Shown: positions 43,191 to 51,471, counted from the first letter of the stretch. The stretch: 64,000 bases of DNA from Winogradskyella thalassocola (GCF_900099995.1 NZ_FNCZ01000005.1:87456-151455), one strand, 5' to 3'. The notes: generated by a model from the sequence alone, not told the origin. Translations and numbers: made by a program.

Positions 43191-43607
43191 CTAAAAACGA
43201 ATAGTTAATTCCAAATTTTTATCTTCAACTTTAAATTTAGCATCATCGTAATTAGGTGGTCCAAATGACATAACGTTATTAGAAATTCCATAAGATTCTA
43301 AGGGCATTCCATTGTCTTGAAAGTCCATATGCTTATTGTCATTTTCATCGTGCATAGTCATTATTGCGTATTCTCCTGGTAGAACGTTTTTAAAGGTAAT
43401 TGTTACTTTTCCGTCTTTTATTTCAGTTTCTGCTTCCATAGTACCTTTACCTTTCATAAAAGTCTCTGAGCTGTGTAATGAGGTTAACACTTTTCCGTTA
43501 TCGTTTTTTACATTATCTATTGTAATGGTGATTGTGATTCCTTCATCTTGAGAAAATCCGATGATTGAAGTTAAAGCTAATGCGAATGTTAAGATTAATT
43601 TTTTCAT
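43191..43607 (-). CDS. DUF2141 exported protein
   Basis: A signal peptide (MKKLILTFALALTSIIGFSQ) and a beta-sandwich with ITITIDNVKNDNGKVLTSLHSSETF, PGEYAIMTMHDENDNKHMDFQDNGMPLESYGISNNV are the DUF2141 hallmarks (H-D-x-N-x-N-x-x-x-D near an acidic loop suggests calcium binding). 138 aa. It is monocistronic. The function is unknown. Confidence 0.9.
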   Translation of the reverse strand: MKKLILTFALALTSIIGFSQDEGITITITIDNVKNDNGKVLTSLHSSETFMKGKGTMEAETEIKDGKVTITFKNVLPGEYAIMTMHDENDNKHMDFQDNGMPLESYGISNNVMSFGPPNYDDAKFKVEDKNLELTIRF

Positions 43608-43768
43608 GATTAAGAGTTTTAATGGTTAGAGAACTACTGTTCTTTTTTGTTGATGATTCAAATATCAGACAAACGCTTCAATTCAAATAATTATAATTGC
43701 CGAACTGTAATTTTTATATGATGGACTGTTGTTTAGTTAGGAATTAATATTTTAACCAACAATTACAA

Positions 43769-43890
43769 GAGCCAAGAGTTAGGAGTTTAAAGTTGATGGT
43801 GATTTTTTAATTTTTCACTATTCACTATTCACTATTCACTATTCACTATTCACTATTCACTATTCACTATTCACTATTCACTATTCACTA
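43769..43890. repeat. Period-7 repeat block: degenerate heptamers plus (TTCACTA)11
   Basis: From 43769 the plus strand reads as 7-mers GAGCCAA, GAGTTAG, GAGTTTA, AAGTTGA and TGGTGAT, then a T/A-rich spacer, then 11 perfect copies of TTCACTA from 43814 to 43890. The array touches the stop codon region of the DUF58 gene (stop at 43892). The left heptamers and the array are in opposite sense (GGTGA versus TCACT), so the block is an imperfect inverted structure. It resembles the flanks of the four-helix-bundle gene at 45.2-45.7 kb but holds no gene. Confidence 0.85.
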
Positions 43891-43891
43891 C

Positions 43892-45223
43892 CTATAAAAG
43901 TCCACGCGCCTTAATCTCTAAATACTTATTAATCGTATTTATTGTCAAATTCTCAGGTGCCGTTAAAATAGATTGAATACCATGTTTTTGAAGTTCTTTA
44001 ACCATTAATCGTTTTTCGAAAGCAAATTTTTCTGCAATAGTTTTATGATATATAGATTGTAAATCTTCAGCATTCTCTTTTAATATGATGTCCAATTCTG
44101 TGTTTTCAAACAACACAACCACAAGCATGTGCTTTTTTGAAATGGCTTGCAAATACGGCATCTGTCGTTTTAAAGCACTGATGTGTTCAAAATTAGTATA
44201 TAATAAAAGTAAACTACGGTGTGTTACTTTTCGTTTTAGTTGCGCGTAAAGCAGACCGAAATCACTATCATTAAATTGCGTATCAATATTGTATAGGTTT
44301 TCTAAAATACGATTGAGATAGGTGATTTTCTGAATGGCAGGTAAGAAGGATTCTATCTTTTTTGAGAAGCTAATCATGCCGACTTTATCGTGTTTTTTTA
44401 AGGCCACGTTACTAAATGCTAACGTTGAATTGATAGCGTAATCTAACAGTTTTAAACCGTTAAAAGGCATTTTCATTATTCTGCCAGTATCAATAATAGA
44501 GTAGATGGGTTGGGATTTTTCATCTTGATATTGATTCACCATCAACTGACCGCGTTTTGCTGTCGCTTTCCAATTTACGGTTCTAAAATCGTCACCAGGA
44601 ATATAGTCTTTAATTTGCTCAAATTCTGAAGTGTTCCCAATACGTCTTATCTTCTTTAAACCGAACTCGGTCAATGAATTGCTGATCGCTAGAAAATCGT
44701 ATTTCTGCATTTGAATAATGGAAGGGTAGACCATTACCATTTGCTGATTTTGAAACTTATACTTGCGCTTTACGATTTTTAGAATCGAAGACACAAATAT
44801 ATTAAGGTGACCAAAATAATATTCACCACGATCTACAGGTCTTACTAAGTATTCAAAGTCGTGATTTTGATTGGGACTTAAAGACGTTTGATAAAGAAAA
44901 TCGCGTTTCTGAAATTGTACAGGTAACTCATCTATAACATCGATATACGTTTTAAAACCATACTTGTTGGTGATGGTAATTGGTACTGGGTTATTATCGC
45001 TATTTGAAAATTTATCTGGTAGAATTCGCCTAACATGTACGGCGTTTTTTGGCTGATAAAGTAGCAATATATCTATAAGTAACAATACGGCTATAATAAT
45101 AGTCACTATCCAAGCAACAGCATATAACACAGGCAACCAAAACGACAAAAGAAAGCACACCGAAGCCATAGCTATATAAATATAGAGCTGGCTGTGTATG
45201 TATAATGATTTTAAAAAATTCAT
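43892..45223 (-). CDS. DUF58 domain-containing protein
   Basis: Two N-terminal transmembrane helices (about residues 14-55) are followed by a VWA-like DUF58 domain with the signature FEQIKDYIPGDDFRTVNWKATAKRGQLMVNQYQDEKSQPIYSIIDTGR. DUF58 proteins pair with MoxR ATPases, which remodel or activate VWA proteins. Here the moxR gene is 480 bp upstream, with a four-helix-bundle gene and repeats inserted between. Length 443 aa. The stop is followed at once by heptamer repeats. Confidence 0.93.
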   Translation of the reverse strand: MNFLKSLYIHSQLYIYIAMASVCFLLSFWLPVLYAVAWIVTIIIAVLLLIDILLLYQPKNAVHVRRILPDKFSNSDNNPVPITITNKYGFKTYIDVIDELPVQFQKRDFLYQTSLSPNQNHDFEYLVRPVDRGEYYFGHLNIFVSSILKIVKRKYKFQNQQMVMVYPSIIQMQKYDFLAISNSLTEFGLKKIRRIGNTSEFEQIKDYIPGDDFRTVNWKATAKRGQLMVNQYQDEKSQPIYSIIDTGRIMKMPFNGLKLLDYAINSTLAFSNVALKKHDKVGMISFSKKIESFLPAIQKITYLNRILENLYNIDTQFNDSDFGLLYAQLKRKVTHRSLLLLYTNFEHISALKRQMPYLQAISKKHMLVVVLFENTELDIILKENAEDLQSIYHKTIAEKFAFEKRLMVKELQKHGIQSILTAPENLTINTINKYLEIKARGLL

Positions 45224-45228
45224 AATCA

Positions 45229-45263
45229 GTTAAGAGCTAATAGTTATGAGTTAAAAGTGTGAA
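45229..45263. repeat. Degenerate heptamer block on the 3' side of the four-helix-bundle gene
   Basis: Five consecutive 7-mers (GTTAAGA, GCTAATA, GTTATGA, GTTAAAA, GTGTGAA) keep strict period 7. On the minus strand they read as ACTxxTA-type units and so are inverted relative to the block at the gene's 5' side. The block begins 5 bp from the DUF58 start codon. Confidence 0.75.
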
Positions 45264-45277
45264 AACAGTTAATCTAT

Positions 45278-45624
45278 TTAAGCTTTATTCTTCATGGTTT
45301 TAATTGTGGATACCAACATTCTTATTAATTCTTATTGAAAAGAGTTTCAAATGATTGAATTGATATATAGTTTGAGTCTTTTAGAATAGATAGCCAATAA
45401 TCAGTTTCATTTGCTTCTTTTAAAGCGATACTCATTTTGTGAATGAAATCTTTACTAGATTGCGCAAATTCTGCTTCTCTTATGTTTGCTCCTATCGAGG
45501 TTCCGCTTCTCATTAATTGTTTCGATAATATAAATTCTCTTTTATCAGAAGCTAAAGTTTTATAGAGTTCCACTATGTTTAATGCAAAGTCGCAACTTTT
45601 ATTGCGTAAAATAGATTCTCCCAT
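45278..45624 (-). pseudogene. Four-helix-bundle (23S-IVS/bAvd-like) protein gene with a C-terminal frameshift
   Basis: The frame opened by ATG 45624 gives 99 aa: SILRNKSCDFALNIVELYKTLASDKREFILSKQLMRSGTSIGANIREAEFAQSSKDFIHKMSIALKEANETDYWLSIL, which is the TIGR02436 four-helix-bundle family first seen in 23S rRNA intervening sequences and related to the Avd protein of diversity-generating retroelements. It stops early at LFNKN. One base shift there restores the usual tail ELIRMLVSTIKTMKNKA and a stop at 45278, giving the normal 115 aa. One base seems lost in AAGGAATTA. The 99-aa form may still fold. Confidence 0.85.
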
Positions 45625-45706
45625 AACTCTTAACTTTTAGTTTTTCACTATTCACTATTCACTATTCACTATTCACTATTCACTATTCACTATTCACTAT
45701 TCACTA
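45625..45706. repeat. Degenerate heptamers plus (TTCACTA)9, overlapping the moxR stop codon
   Basis: Nine perfect TTCACTA copies run from 45644 to 45706, preceded at 45625-45643 by degenerate 7-mers ending TTTTTCACTA as at 43.8 kb. The last copy contains the moxR stop codon (TAG, 45704-45706). In the moxR reading direction the unit is TAGTGAA. Since 7 is not a multiple of 3, TAG and TGA appear in all frames within three units. Confidence 0.9.
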
Positions 45707-46702
45707 ACGCGGCACCTCAACCGATTGCACAATCATTTCAATGACATTTTCGGTAGTCATACCTTCCATTTCGCGCTCAGGAGTTAGAATGATACGATGA
45801 TTTAATACCGGATTTAATGATTTTTTTACATCTTCTGGAATCACAAAATCACGTCCATTTATAGCAGCAAATGCTTTGGCTGTATTAAGAATTGCAATAG
45901 ATGCTCTTGGCGAACCACCAAGATATAAATGCGGATGATTTCTAGTTTTTGAAACCACTTCCGCGATATATTTTATAATCTTTTCTTCAACGAGAACAGA
46001 CTGCGTTTTGCTTTTGTAATCTTCTAATGAGGCAACATCTAATATAGGATTAATCCGTGTTTGAGGTTTCTCACCTTTACGCTCGTGATGAGAGGCAATA
46101 ATTTTAATTTCATCTTCTAAAGAGGGATAATCTACTTTAATTTTAAAGATAAAACGATCTAATTGCGCTTCTGGTAGGGCATAGGTGCCTTCTTGCTCAA
46201 TTGGGTTTTGAGTGGCAAGCACCATAAACGGATTATTAAAAGGGTAGGTGGTTCCATCAATTGTTGCCTGACGCTCTTCCATAGTTTCAAATAAAGCTGC
46301 TTGCGTTTTGGCAGGAGCTCTGTTGATTTCATCAATTAAAACAATGTTCGAAAAAATAGGTCCTTTTTTAAACTCAAATTCCGAAGATTTCATATTCAAA
46401 ATCGAAGTTCCCAAAACATCACTTGGCATCAAATCTGGAGTAAATTGAATTCGGCTAAACTCAGTTTTTAAAACTTTGGCAAATAGTTTTGCGGTCACTG
46501 TTTTTGCAATTCCCGGAACACCTTCAATTAAAACATGGCCATCGGCTAATAAGGCTACGATAAGTAATTCTACAAAATTATCTTGCCCAATGATGACTTT
46601 CCCTAACTCACTTTTAATGCTTTCTACGGCATTTTTTAAATCTTCTAATTGAATGCGATTATCAAAATTTAAGTCGTCGTTTACTGTTTCGTTTTCTTCC
46701 AT
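45704..46702 (-). CDS. MoxR family AAA+ ATPase
   Basis: AAA+ ATPase of 332 aa with Walker A GVPGIAKT (about residues 60-67), Walker B VLIDEINRAP, sensor ATQNPIEQEGTYALPEAQLDRF, and the C-terminal GGSPRASIAIL arginine/sensor-2 region. It acts as a chaperone-like activator for DUF58/VWA partners. It overlaps the DUF4350 gene by 22 bp. Downstream, repeats and a four-helix-bundle gene separate it from DUF58. Confidence 0.95.
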   Translation of the reverse strand: MEENETVNDDLNFDNRIQLEDLKNAVESIKSELGKVIIGQDNFVELLIVALLADGHVLIEGVPGIAKTVTAKLFAKVLKTEFSRIQFTPDLMPSDVLGTSILNMKSSEFEFKKGPIFSNIVLIDEINRAPAKTQAALFETMEERQATIDGTTYPFNNPFMVLATQNPIEQEGTYALPEAQLDRFIFKIKVDYPSLEDEIKIIASHHERKGEKPQTRINPILDVASLEDYKSKTQSVLVEEKIIKYIAEVVSKTRNHPHLYLGGSPRASIAILNTAKAFAAINGRDFVIPEDVKKSLNPVLNHRIILTPEREMEGMTTENVIEMIVQSVEVPR

Positions 46703-47907
46703 TGATTATGGGATTTAAATTGTTCTATTAAGGTGTTTAGCCTTTCTAATTCGGTAGGGCTGATGTCATTCTTCTGATTCAAACTTTCGATAAGTTGAAA
46801 TAAAGCCTTCGTATCATCTACCGTGTTATTGCTTCTCGCCGCTAAATTATTTATAAAACTGGTGTTTATTTCAGCAGTGGAAAGGTGTAATGTGTTTCTA
46901 ATATACTCTAAAAAATGATGCACTTTATGTTGTGAAATATCTTTGTGTTTTCCACTTTCATAATACATATTGGCGATTGTTCTGGTGAAATCAACGGTCT
47001 GATTTTTCAACGATTTTACAATCGGAATCGCACGTTGTTTTCGTTTACCTTCAAAAATAATATAGATTAAAGCACCAATCAGTACTAAATAATATGCCCA
47101 TTTTAAGGATTTTGTATTTAAAAACAAATACATTGGTGAGGTGTAAAATGTCTTTCCGGTTTTGTAATAGGTATCCACGTATACAGGTTTGGAAGTGTCT
47201 ATATAAGATAAAAGTCCAGCTGTATAATCTTGATTTGGAGACTGTAGTATAAAATAGTTGGTAAATGCCTGCGGAAACGTGCTAAGTATAATTTCACCAT
47301 CTCCAAAAGGTTGTTTTATACTGCTGATTAAAGTGTCCTCCATAGGCTTATTTTTACCTCTATAGGTGTCAATAAGACCAATTATTGACGTTTCTAAGGT
47401 GTCAATTTTATTAAAGTGGAAGAATGTTGTTGAGCGATCGTACTTATACGTTAGTGAATTGTCTATTGCCGGATTTACGAGTTTAACTTGGTATTCGTTA
47501 TTAAAATTATCAAACGTATTTACGGATCTAGTTTTTAAATTTAAGGTGTCTAGTAATTTTTCTTCAAAATTTACTGCAGCAACAATGAGTGTGTTTCCAT
47601 TAGAAACCCAGTCTAAAAGGCTATTTAATTCTTCTTTTCCAAATTCAATGCCTCCATTGTAAAACAGATATGTACCATTGATGTCATTGTTTTTTAAATA
47701 TTCAAAAGGCGGACGGTCGACAATAGAAACAGAGTCTGCAACCCGCTTTAATTGGTTGTTAAACACATAAGCCCCAAATGGAATTTTATGATGTGTTGCA
47801 TAAGAAGGAAACCAATTTAAAGCCTTCGGTTTGTTCATTTCTAGAACAACGATAGCCAAAATGGTAAATGCTACAAGGATGATATATAGTTTTCCTTTTT
47901 TATTCAA
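46681..47907 (-). CDS. DUF4350 domain-containing membrane protein
   Basis: An N-terminal transmembrane helix (about 7-25), an extracytoplasmic DUF4350 domain (PFGAYVFNNQLKRVADSVSIVDRPPFEYLKNNDINGTYLFYNGGIEFGKEELNSLLDWVSNGNTLIVAA), a second helix (about 273-291) and a cytoplasmic coiled tail. DUF4350 proteins belong to the MoxR-DUF58-DUF4129 cluster. It overlaps both neighbours (22 and 4 bp). The function is unknown. Confidence 0.88.
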   Translation of the reverse strand: MNKKGKLYIILVAFTILAIVVLEMNKPKALNWFPSYATHHKIPFGAYVFNNQLKRVADSVSIVDRPPFEYLKNNDINGTYLFYNGGIEFGKEELNSLLDWVSNGNTLIVAAVNFEEKLLDTLNLKTRSVNTFDNFNNEYQVKLVNPAIDNSLTYKYDRSTTFFHFNKIDTLETSIIGLIDTYRGKNKPMEDTLISSIKQPFGDGEIILSTFPQAFTNYFILQSPNQDYTAGLLSYIDTSKPVYVDTYYKTGKTFYTSPMYLFLNTKSLKWAYYLVLIGALIYIIFEGKRKQRAIPIVKSLKNQTVDFTRTIANMYYESGKHKDISQHKVHHFLEYIRNTLHLSTAEINTSFINNLAARSNNTVDDTKALFQLIESLNQKNDISPTELERLNTLIEQFKSHNQWKKTKQ

Positions 47908-48638
47908 CGTTTTGTAATTGTATTATTTAGATGCTCAAAAGGGAGTTTTAACGTTTCAAACTTAGTAGCATCTACATTAAACTCACCATACCATACGTAA
48001 TCATAAATTCGGGTGATATTTTTGAAATCGGCCTTTAAAAATTCCTTATTAATTTCATTGATATAATCTTCATTCGTTTTTTGTGGTTGCCATAAAATAT
48101 GATCAGTTTCGGTGAGATATTTTAAAGACAATAGATAATAATACCGAATGGCTAATCTGTAATTTTTCTGATTGACAGCTTCATTGATTAAAGCCGGAAT
48201 ATCTTCATTCTTTATAATTTGTTCTTCTTCCGTAAATAAAATAGAACCTTGTTTTCTGCTTTTTGCTATGAGGTTATTCGAATTCACTTTTAAGAAAAAC
48301 CGAATTAATAAGAATAGTAAAAAGGCTAATAATAAATAGGGTAGAATTGAAAAAACAAAGTACAGAAAGCCAGAGGCAGTCCCCACGCCAAATATGGCTT
48401 CCCAGAACTTTCTAAGGATATTTTGAAACCAATTATAGATTTTTTCTAAAATATTCTCTTCAGGTACAACTTCAGTATAGTTAAAATCCTCGTCTGCTTT
48501 ATAGGCTTCTAAATCGTCTTCGGTTATTTGTTGTTTTTCAAGTGTGGTATCATCAAATGTTACGGATTGCTCATTTTGTTGCGCAACAGAAAGTTGCCCA
48601 AAACAAAAACAAAGAAGTAGCAATCGATATACTAACAT
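47904..48638 (-). CDS. DUF4129-like membrane protein
   Basis: A signal peptide, a predicted periplasmic acidic segment, one central transmembrane region (about residues 88-118) and a C-terminal cytoplasmic domain with NYRLAIRYYYLLSLKYLTETDHILWQPQKTNEDYINEI, fitting DUF4129. The C-terminal domain is a helical, TPR-like unit. It is abutted by the downstream DUF4350 gene and by the upstream membrane gene with no gap. Confidence 0.85.
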   Translation of the reverse strand: MLVYRLLLLCFCFGQLSVAQQNEQSVTFDDTTLEKQQITEDDLEAYKADEDFNYTEVVPEENILEKIYNWFQNILRKFWEAIFGVGTASGFLYFVFSILPYLLLAFLLFLLIRFFLKVNSNNLIAKSRKQGSILFTEEEQIIKNEDIPALINEAVNQKNYRLAIRYYYLLSLKYLTETDHILWQPQKTNEDYINEINKEFLKADFKNITRIYDYVWYGEFNVDATKFETLKLPFEHLNNTITKR

Positions 48639-49526
48639 TTAATCTTCTGTATTTCCAATTTCGCTAATACGATCGTACGTGCCAGTAAAGTTTGTTTTTT
48701 CGTGTAAATGAAAGTAAATAACCGCTCCAGCAACCATTAAAATGATGTTTAATAAAAACTGAAAGAACGTGTTAAATACATTGAGTATGATAACCACCGG
48801 ATCGGCAGAAAAGCTATTTAGATTAGCAGGATCGATTTCTCCAGAAAAAATACCGCTGCCTATCAAAGCATAGATTATAGACGGAATTGAGAATACTAAA
48901 CTAAGAATGTAGTAGATGACTCCTAAAATAAGAAACACCCCAAAAGCTGTCCAGAAATCAGCATTAGCCAAAGTAAAACTCTGACTAAAAGCATCTGAAG
49001 TAGAACGTTTAGGTTCAAAAACATACACACTAAACACGATTGCCATAGGAACCATGGCATAAAGTGCAGGTAAAACGCAAAGCATTATCGCGATTATTAA
49101 GGTTATTCCTTTTAAGAAACTAAGTCCAAAAAATGACCAAAAGGATTTAAGCACATTGCTTTTTATTTCAGCAGCGTCGATAGATCCTTTACGATCTACG
49201 TAAGATTTAATATAAAACAGCGTTGTAGATGCTGTAAGAATATAAGCAGTAATAGCAGAAATTAAATAAATAATGGCGACAATGACAGTTACAAAAACAC
49301 TAGTTGAGTTAAAACTAGGCTGATTAAAACTTGAGAAATTAAACAAATCTCCAGCGACATAATTATAGGCCGCAAGCGATAACAAAAACACCACAATTGC
49401 AGGGCCTGCAATATTAAATATGGTTCTTATAAATGGTTTAAACTCATTTCGAATAAAACCGAATGTGTCAGTTAGTATACTACTGAAATCACGTTGTTTT
49501 CTAAATTCAATATAAGGTCTGTTCAT
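48639..49526 (-). CDS. Polytopic membrane protein of the MoxR cluster, 295 aa
   Basis: About six transmembrane helices with the FIRNEFKPFIRTIFNIAGPAIVVFLLSLAAYNYVAG start and a VFEPKRSTSDAFSQSFTLANADFWTAFGVFLILGVIYY core. This is a common pattern in Bacteroidota next to SpoIIM and DUF4129 genes and resembles DUF4013/YciC-type proteins. It is contiguous with the flanking genes (0 and 2 bp). The role is unknown. Confidence 0.8.
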   Translation of the reverse strand: MNRPYIEFRKQRDFSSILTDTFGFIRNEFKPFIRTIFNIAGPAIVVFLLSLAAYNYVAGDLFNFSSFNQPSFNSTSVFVTVIVAIIYLISAITAYILTASTTLFYIKSYVDRKGSIDAAEIKSNVLKSFWSFFGLSFLKGITLIIAIMLCVLPALYAMVPMAIVFSVYVFEPKRSTSDAFSQSFTLANADFWTAFGVFLILGVIYYILSLVFSIPSIIYALIGSGIFSGEIDPANLNSFSADPVVIILNVFNTFFQFLLNIILMVAGAVIYFHLHEKTNFTGTYDRISEIGNTED

Positions 49527-49528
49527 AT

Positions 49529-50536
49529 TTAGTTGGTTGGGTTTAGGGTTAGTTCTATAGTGTTTTCAGAAGCTATATTTTGTTTCAGTTTTCTGTTTAA
49601 TTGAATTGGGTAAATTACGTAGTAAAATAGAATTAATGCTAGAGAACTCGAAATAATTAAAATGGCGAGCCAATCTGGCATTTCAGTATGTCTGGTAACG
49701 AAACCTTCTAAAAAGCCTGCAATTATAAAAAAGGGTATGGTGCTCATTAAAATTTTTAAGCCATTTATAACTCCACGTTTAAAAGCTTCTAGTCGTGGTA
49801 ACGTTCCTGTAAAAAGCATGCCGTTTCCCATAACGAGACCTGCACAACCAGCAATAATAATAACAGATATTTCAATAGTACCATGAATCCAAATGGTACG
49901 CGCCGATTCCCATAATATGCCCTGCTCATAAAAGAAATATTGAAAACTACCCAACATAATACCATTTTGCATCATAATATATAAGGTGCCAATACCTAAT
50001 AGAATACCATAGCCAAAGGCCATAAGGGCTACTTTAATATTATTAAGCGTTATACCCAAAAACATATTAAATTCTCCTTGTTGCTTATAAACTGCCATAG
50101 GATCTCCTTTTTCTATATTTTCTATCGTCATGTTAACATAACCATCTCCAAGAAACGATCTTACAAAGTCATCTTCGCTAGCGGCAGAAAATGCACCAAC
50201 AATTACAAATAGCGTAAACGTTAAAAAGGCAATCAAAAGTTCGCGATGATGTTGGTAGAACATCGAAGGAAATTCCGTCTTAAAAAAAGAAATCAATCTA
50301 TTTTTAGGTTCCTTTTTAGTTTTGTAAATAAGTTGATGTGCGTTAGATGCTAGTTGATTGAGATAGCGTTCTGTATTGCTATTCCCATAAAACGTTTTGG
50401 CGTAGCTTAAATGGTCGGTAACTTCAATATAGAGGTCAGAAAGTAAATCGGGATCTATTTGCGTTTTATTTGTAAGAATGTTTTCAAATTCTAACCATTT
50501 ATCTTTATTTTGCTTTACAAAAGCCGCTTCGCGCAT
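49529..50536 (-). CDS. Stage II sporulation protein M (SpoIIM)-like membrane protein
   Basis: A cytoplasmic helical N-terminal domain (about residues 1-100) precedes a SpoIIM membrane domain: LITFTLFVIVGAFSA-like helix, GITLNNIKVALMAFGYGILLGIGTLYIMMQNGIMLGSF, IHGTIEISVIIIAGCAGLVMGNGMLF. In non-sporulating bacteria such proteins accompany RDD, MoxR and DUF58 and are of unknown transport or structural role. It heads the minus-strand cluster, divergent from RDD across 35 bp. Confidence 0.9.
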   Translation of the reverse strand: MREAAFVKQNKDKWLEFENILTNKTQIDPDLLSDLYIEVTDHLSYAKTFYGNSNTERYLNQLASNAHQLIYKTKKEPKNRLISFFKTEFPSMFYQHHRELLIAFLTFTLFVIVGAFSAASEDDFVRSFLGDGYVNMTIENIEKGDPMAVYKQQGEFNMFLGITLNNIKVALMAFGYGILLGIGTLYIMMQNGIMLGSFQYFFYEQGILWESARTIWIHGTIEISVIIIAGCAGLVMGNGMLFTGTLPRLEAFKRGVINGLKILMSTIPFFIIAGFLEGFVTRHTEMPDWLAILIISSSLALILFYYVIYPIQLNRKLKQNIASENTIELTLNPTN

Positions 50537-50571
50537 TATATTCCCTTTTAGACTTTCAAAGAAAAGAAAAT

Positions 50572-51288
50572 ATGGATGAATTTCAAATAGAAACTGCCCA
50601 AAATGTGGGGATTAATCAAAATGTCGCTAGTATTGGCGATAGAATGCTTGGTTACCTCATTGATAGTGCTATTATTCTTTTGTATGGCATTGCTGCAATA
50701 CTCCTTTTAACAACTTTAAATATGGATATGGGAGATACTTGGGCTATTTATTTGTTAGTGTCGTTACCTGCGTTTTTATATTACGTGTTACTCGAAACAT
50801 TTTTGGATGGTAAAACAGTTGGTAAAGTACTTATGAAAACGAGAGTGGTCAAATTAGATGGGTCTAAACCTAGTTTTTCTAATTATTTTGTGCGTTGGAT
50901 TTTACGAATTGTCGATGTTGCTTTAACCTCTGGTGGTGTGGCTGCATTTACCATATTAATTAAAGGAAACGGACAGCGGCTAGGTGATATTGCAGCGGGT
51001 ACAACGGTAATTAGCGAGAAACAGCTTTTAACGATTCATGATACGCATATAAAAGATATCCCTGTAGATTATGTACCTACTTACAGTCAAGTTACAGTGT
51101 TAAATGACAAAGACATGCAAACGGTGAAAAATTTGTATGATGATGCGCTTAGAAATGGTCATCATAATATTATTCTGAATTTGCACCATCGCTTATTAAA
51201 AATTATGGCGATTGAAACTCAAGATAAACCGGTAGATTTTGTGGCAACGGTGATAAAGGATTATAATTATTACACGCAAAACATGTAA
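50572..51288 (+). CDS. RDD family membrane protein
   Basis: RDD domain of about 150 residues: NVASIGDRMLGYLIDSAIILLYG (R-D motif), GKTVGKVLMKTRVVKLDGSKPSFSNYFVRWILRIVD and GNGQRLGDIAAGTTVI. It continues with a C-terminal soluble helical extension. Length 238 aa. It is divergent from SpoIIM, its usual partner. It is followed by hairpin repeats. Confidence 0.93.
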   Translation: MDEFQIETAQNVGINQNVASIGDRMLGYLIDSAIILLYGIAAILLLTTLNMDMGDTWAIYLLVSLPAFLYYVLLETFLDGKTVGKVLMKTRVVKLDGSKPSFSNYFVRWILRIVDVALTSGGVAAFTILIKGNGQRLGDIAAGTTVISEKQLLTIHDTHIKDIPVDYVPTYSQVTVLNDKDMQTVKNLYDDALRNGHHNIILNLHHRLLKIMAIETQDKPVDFVATVIKDYNYYTQNM

Positions 51289-51291
51289 GCG

Positions 51292-51471
51292 GAGAACCAC
51301 TTTTTTCTTTTCGGAAAAGTGAGTGAATCGCTTATCCCAAACTGGTTTTGGGATCTCAGAGAACCACTTTTTCTTTTTCAGGAAAAGTGAATGAATCGCT
51401 TATCCCAAAATAGTTTTGGGATCTCAGAGAACCACTTTTTTCTTTTCGGAAAAAGTGAGTGAATCGCTTAT
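51292..51471. repeat. Three tandem ~67-bp hairpin repeat units
   Basis: Units start at 51292, 51359 and 51427 with GAGAACCACTTTTT. Each contains two potential stem-loops: CACTTTT..AAAAGTG, and ATCCCAAA..TTTGGGAT (missing in the truncated third unit, which ends near CGCTTA). Between them is TGAATCGCTTAT. Unit 1 is 67 bp, unit 2 is 68 bp. They lie between the RDD gene and the TRIC gene. The remaining gap to 51661 holds no gene that I can see. Confidence 0.88.

Larger units (their letters stand above)
45224..45643. mobile_element. Candidate heptamer-bounded element carrying a four-helix-bundle gene
   Basis: A 420-bp segment sits between the moxR-side repeats and the DUF58 start, in an operon where the two genes are normally adjacent. 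Its ends are degenerate 7-mers in inverted orientation: GTTAAGA, GCTAATA, GTTATGA and GTTAAAA on the left, and (on the minus strand) AAGTTAA and GAGTTAT on the right. The right-end heptamer contains the ATG of the enclosed gene. I see no transposase or target duplication, so mobility is inferred from position and boundaries only. Confidence 0.5.

Noticed and set aside
43814-45706. The two TTCACTA arrays as a CRISPR
   Set aside because: The unit is 7 bp with no spacers and there are no cas genes, so they are simple tandem repeats.
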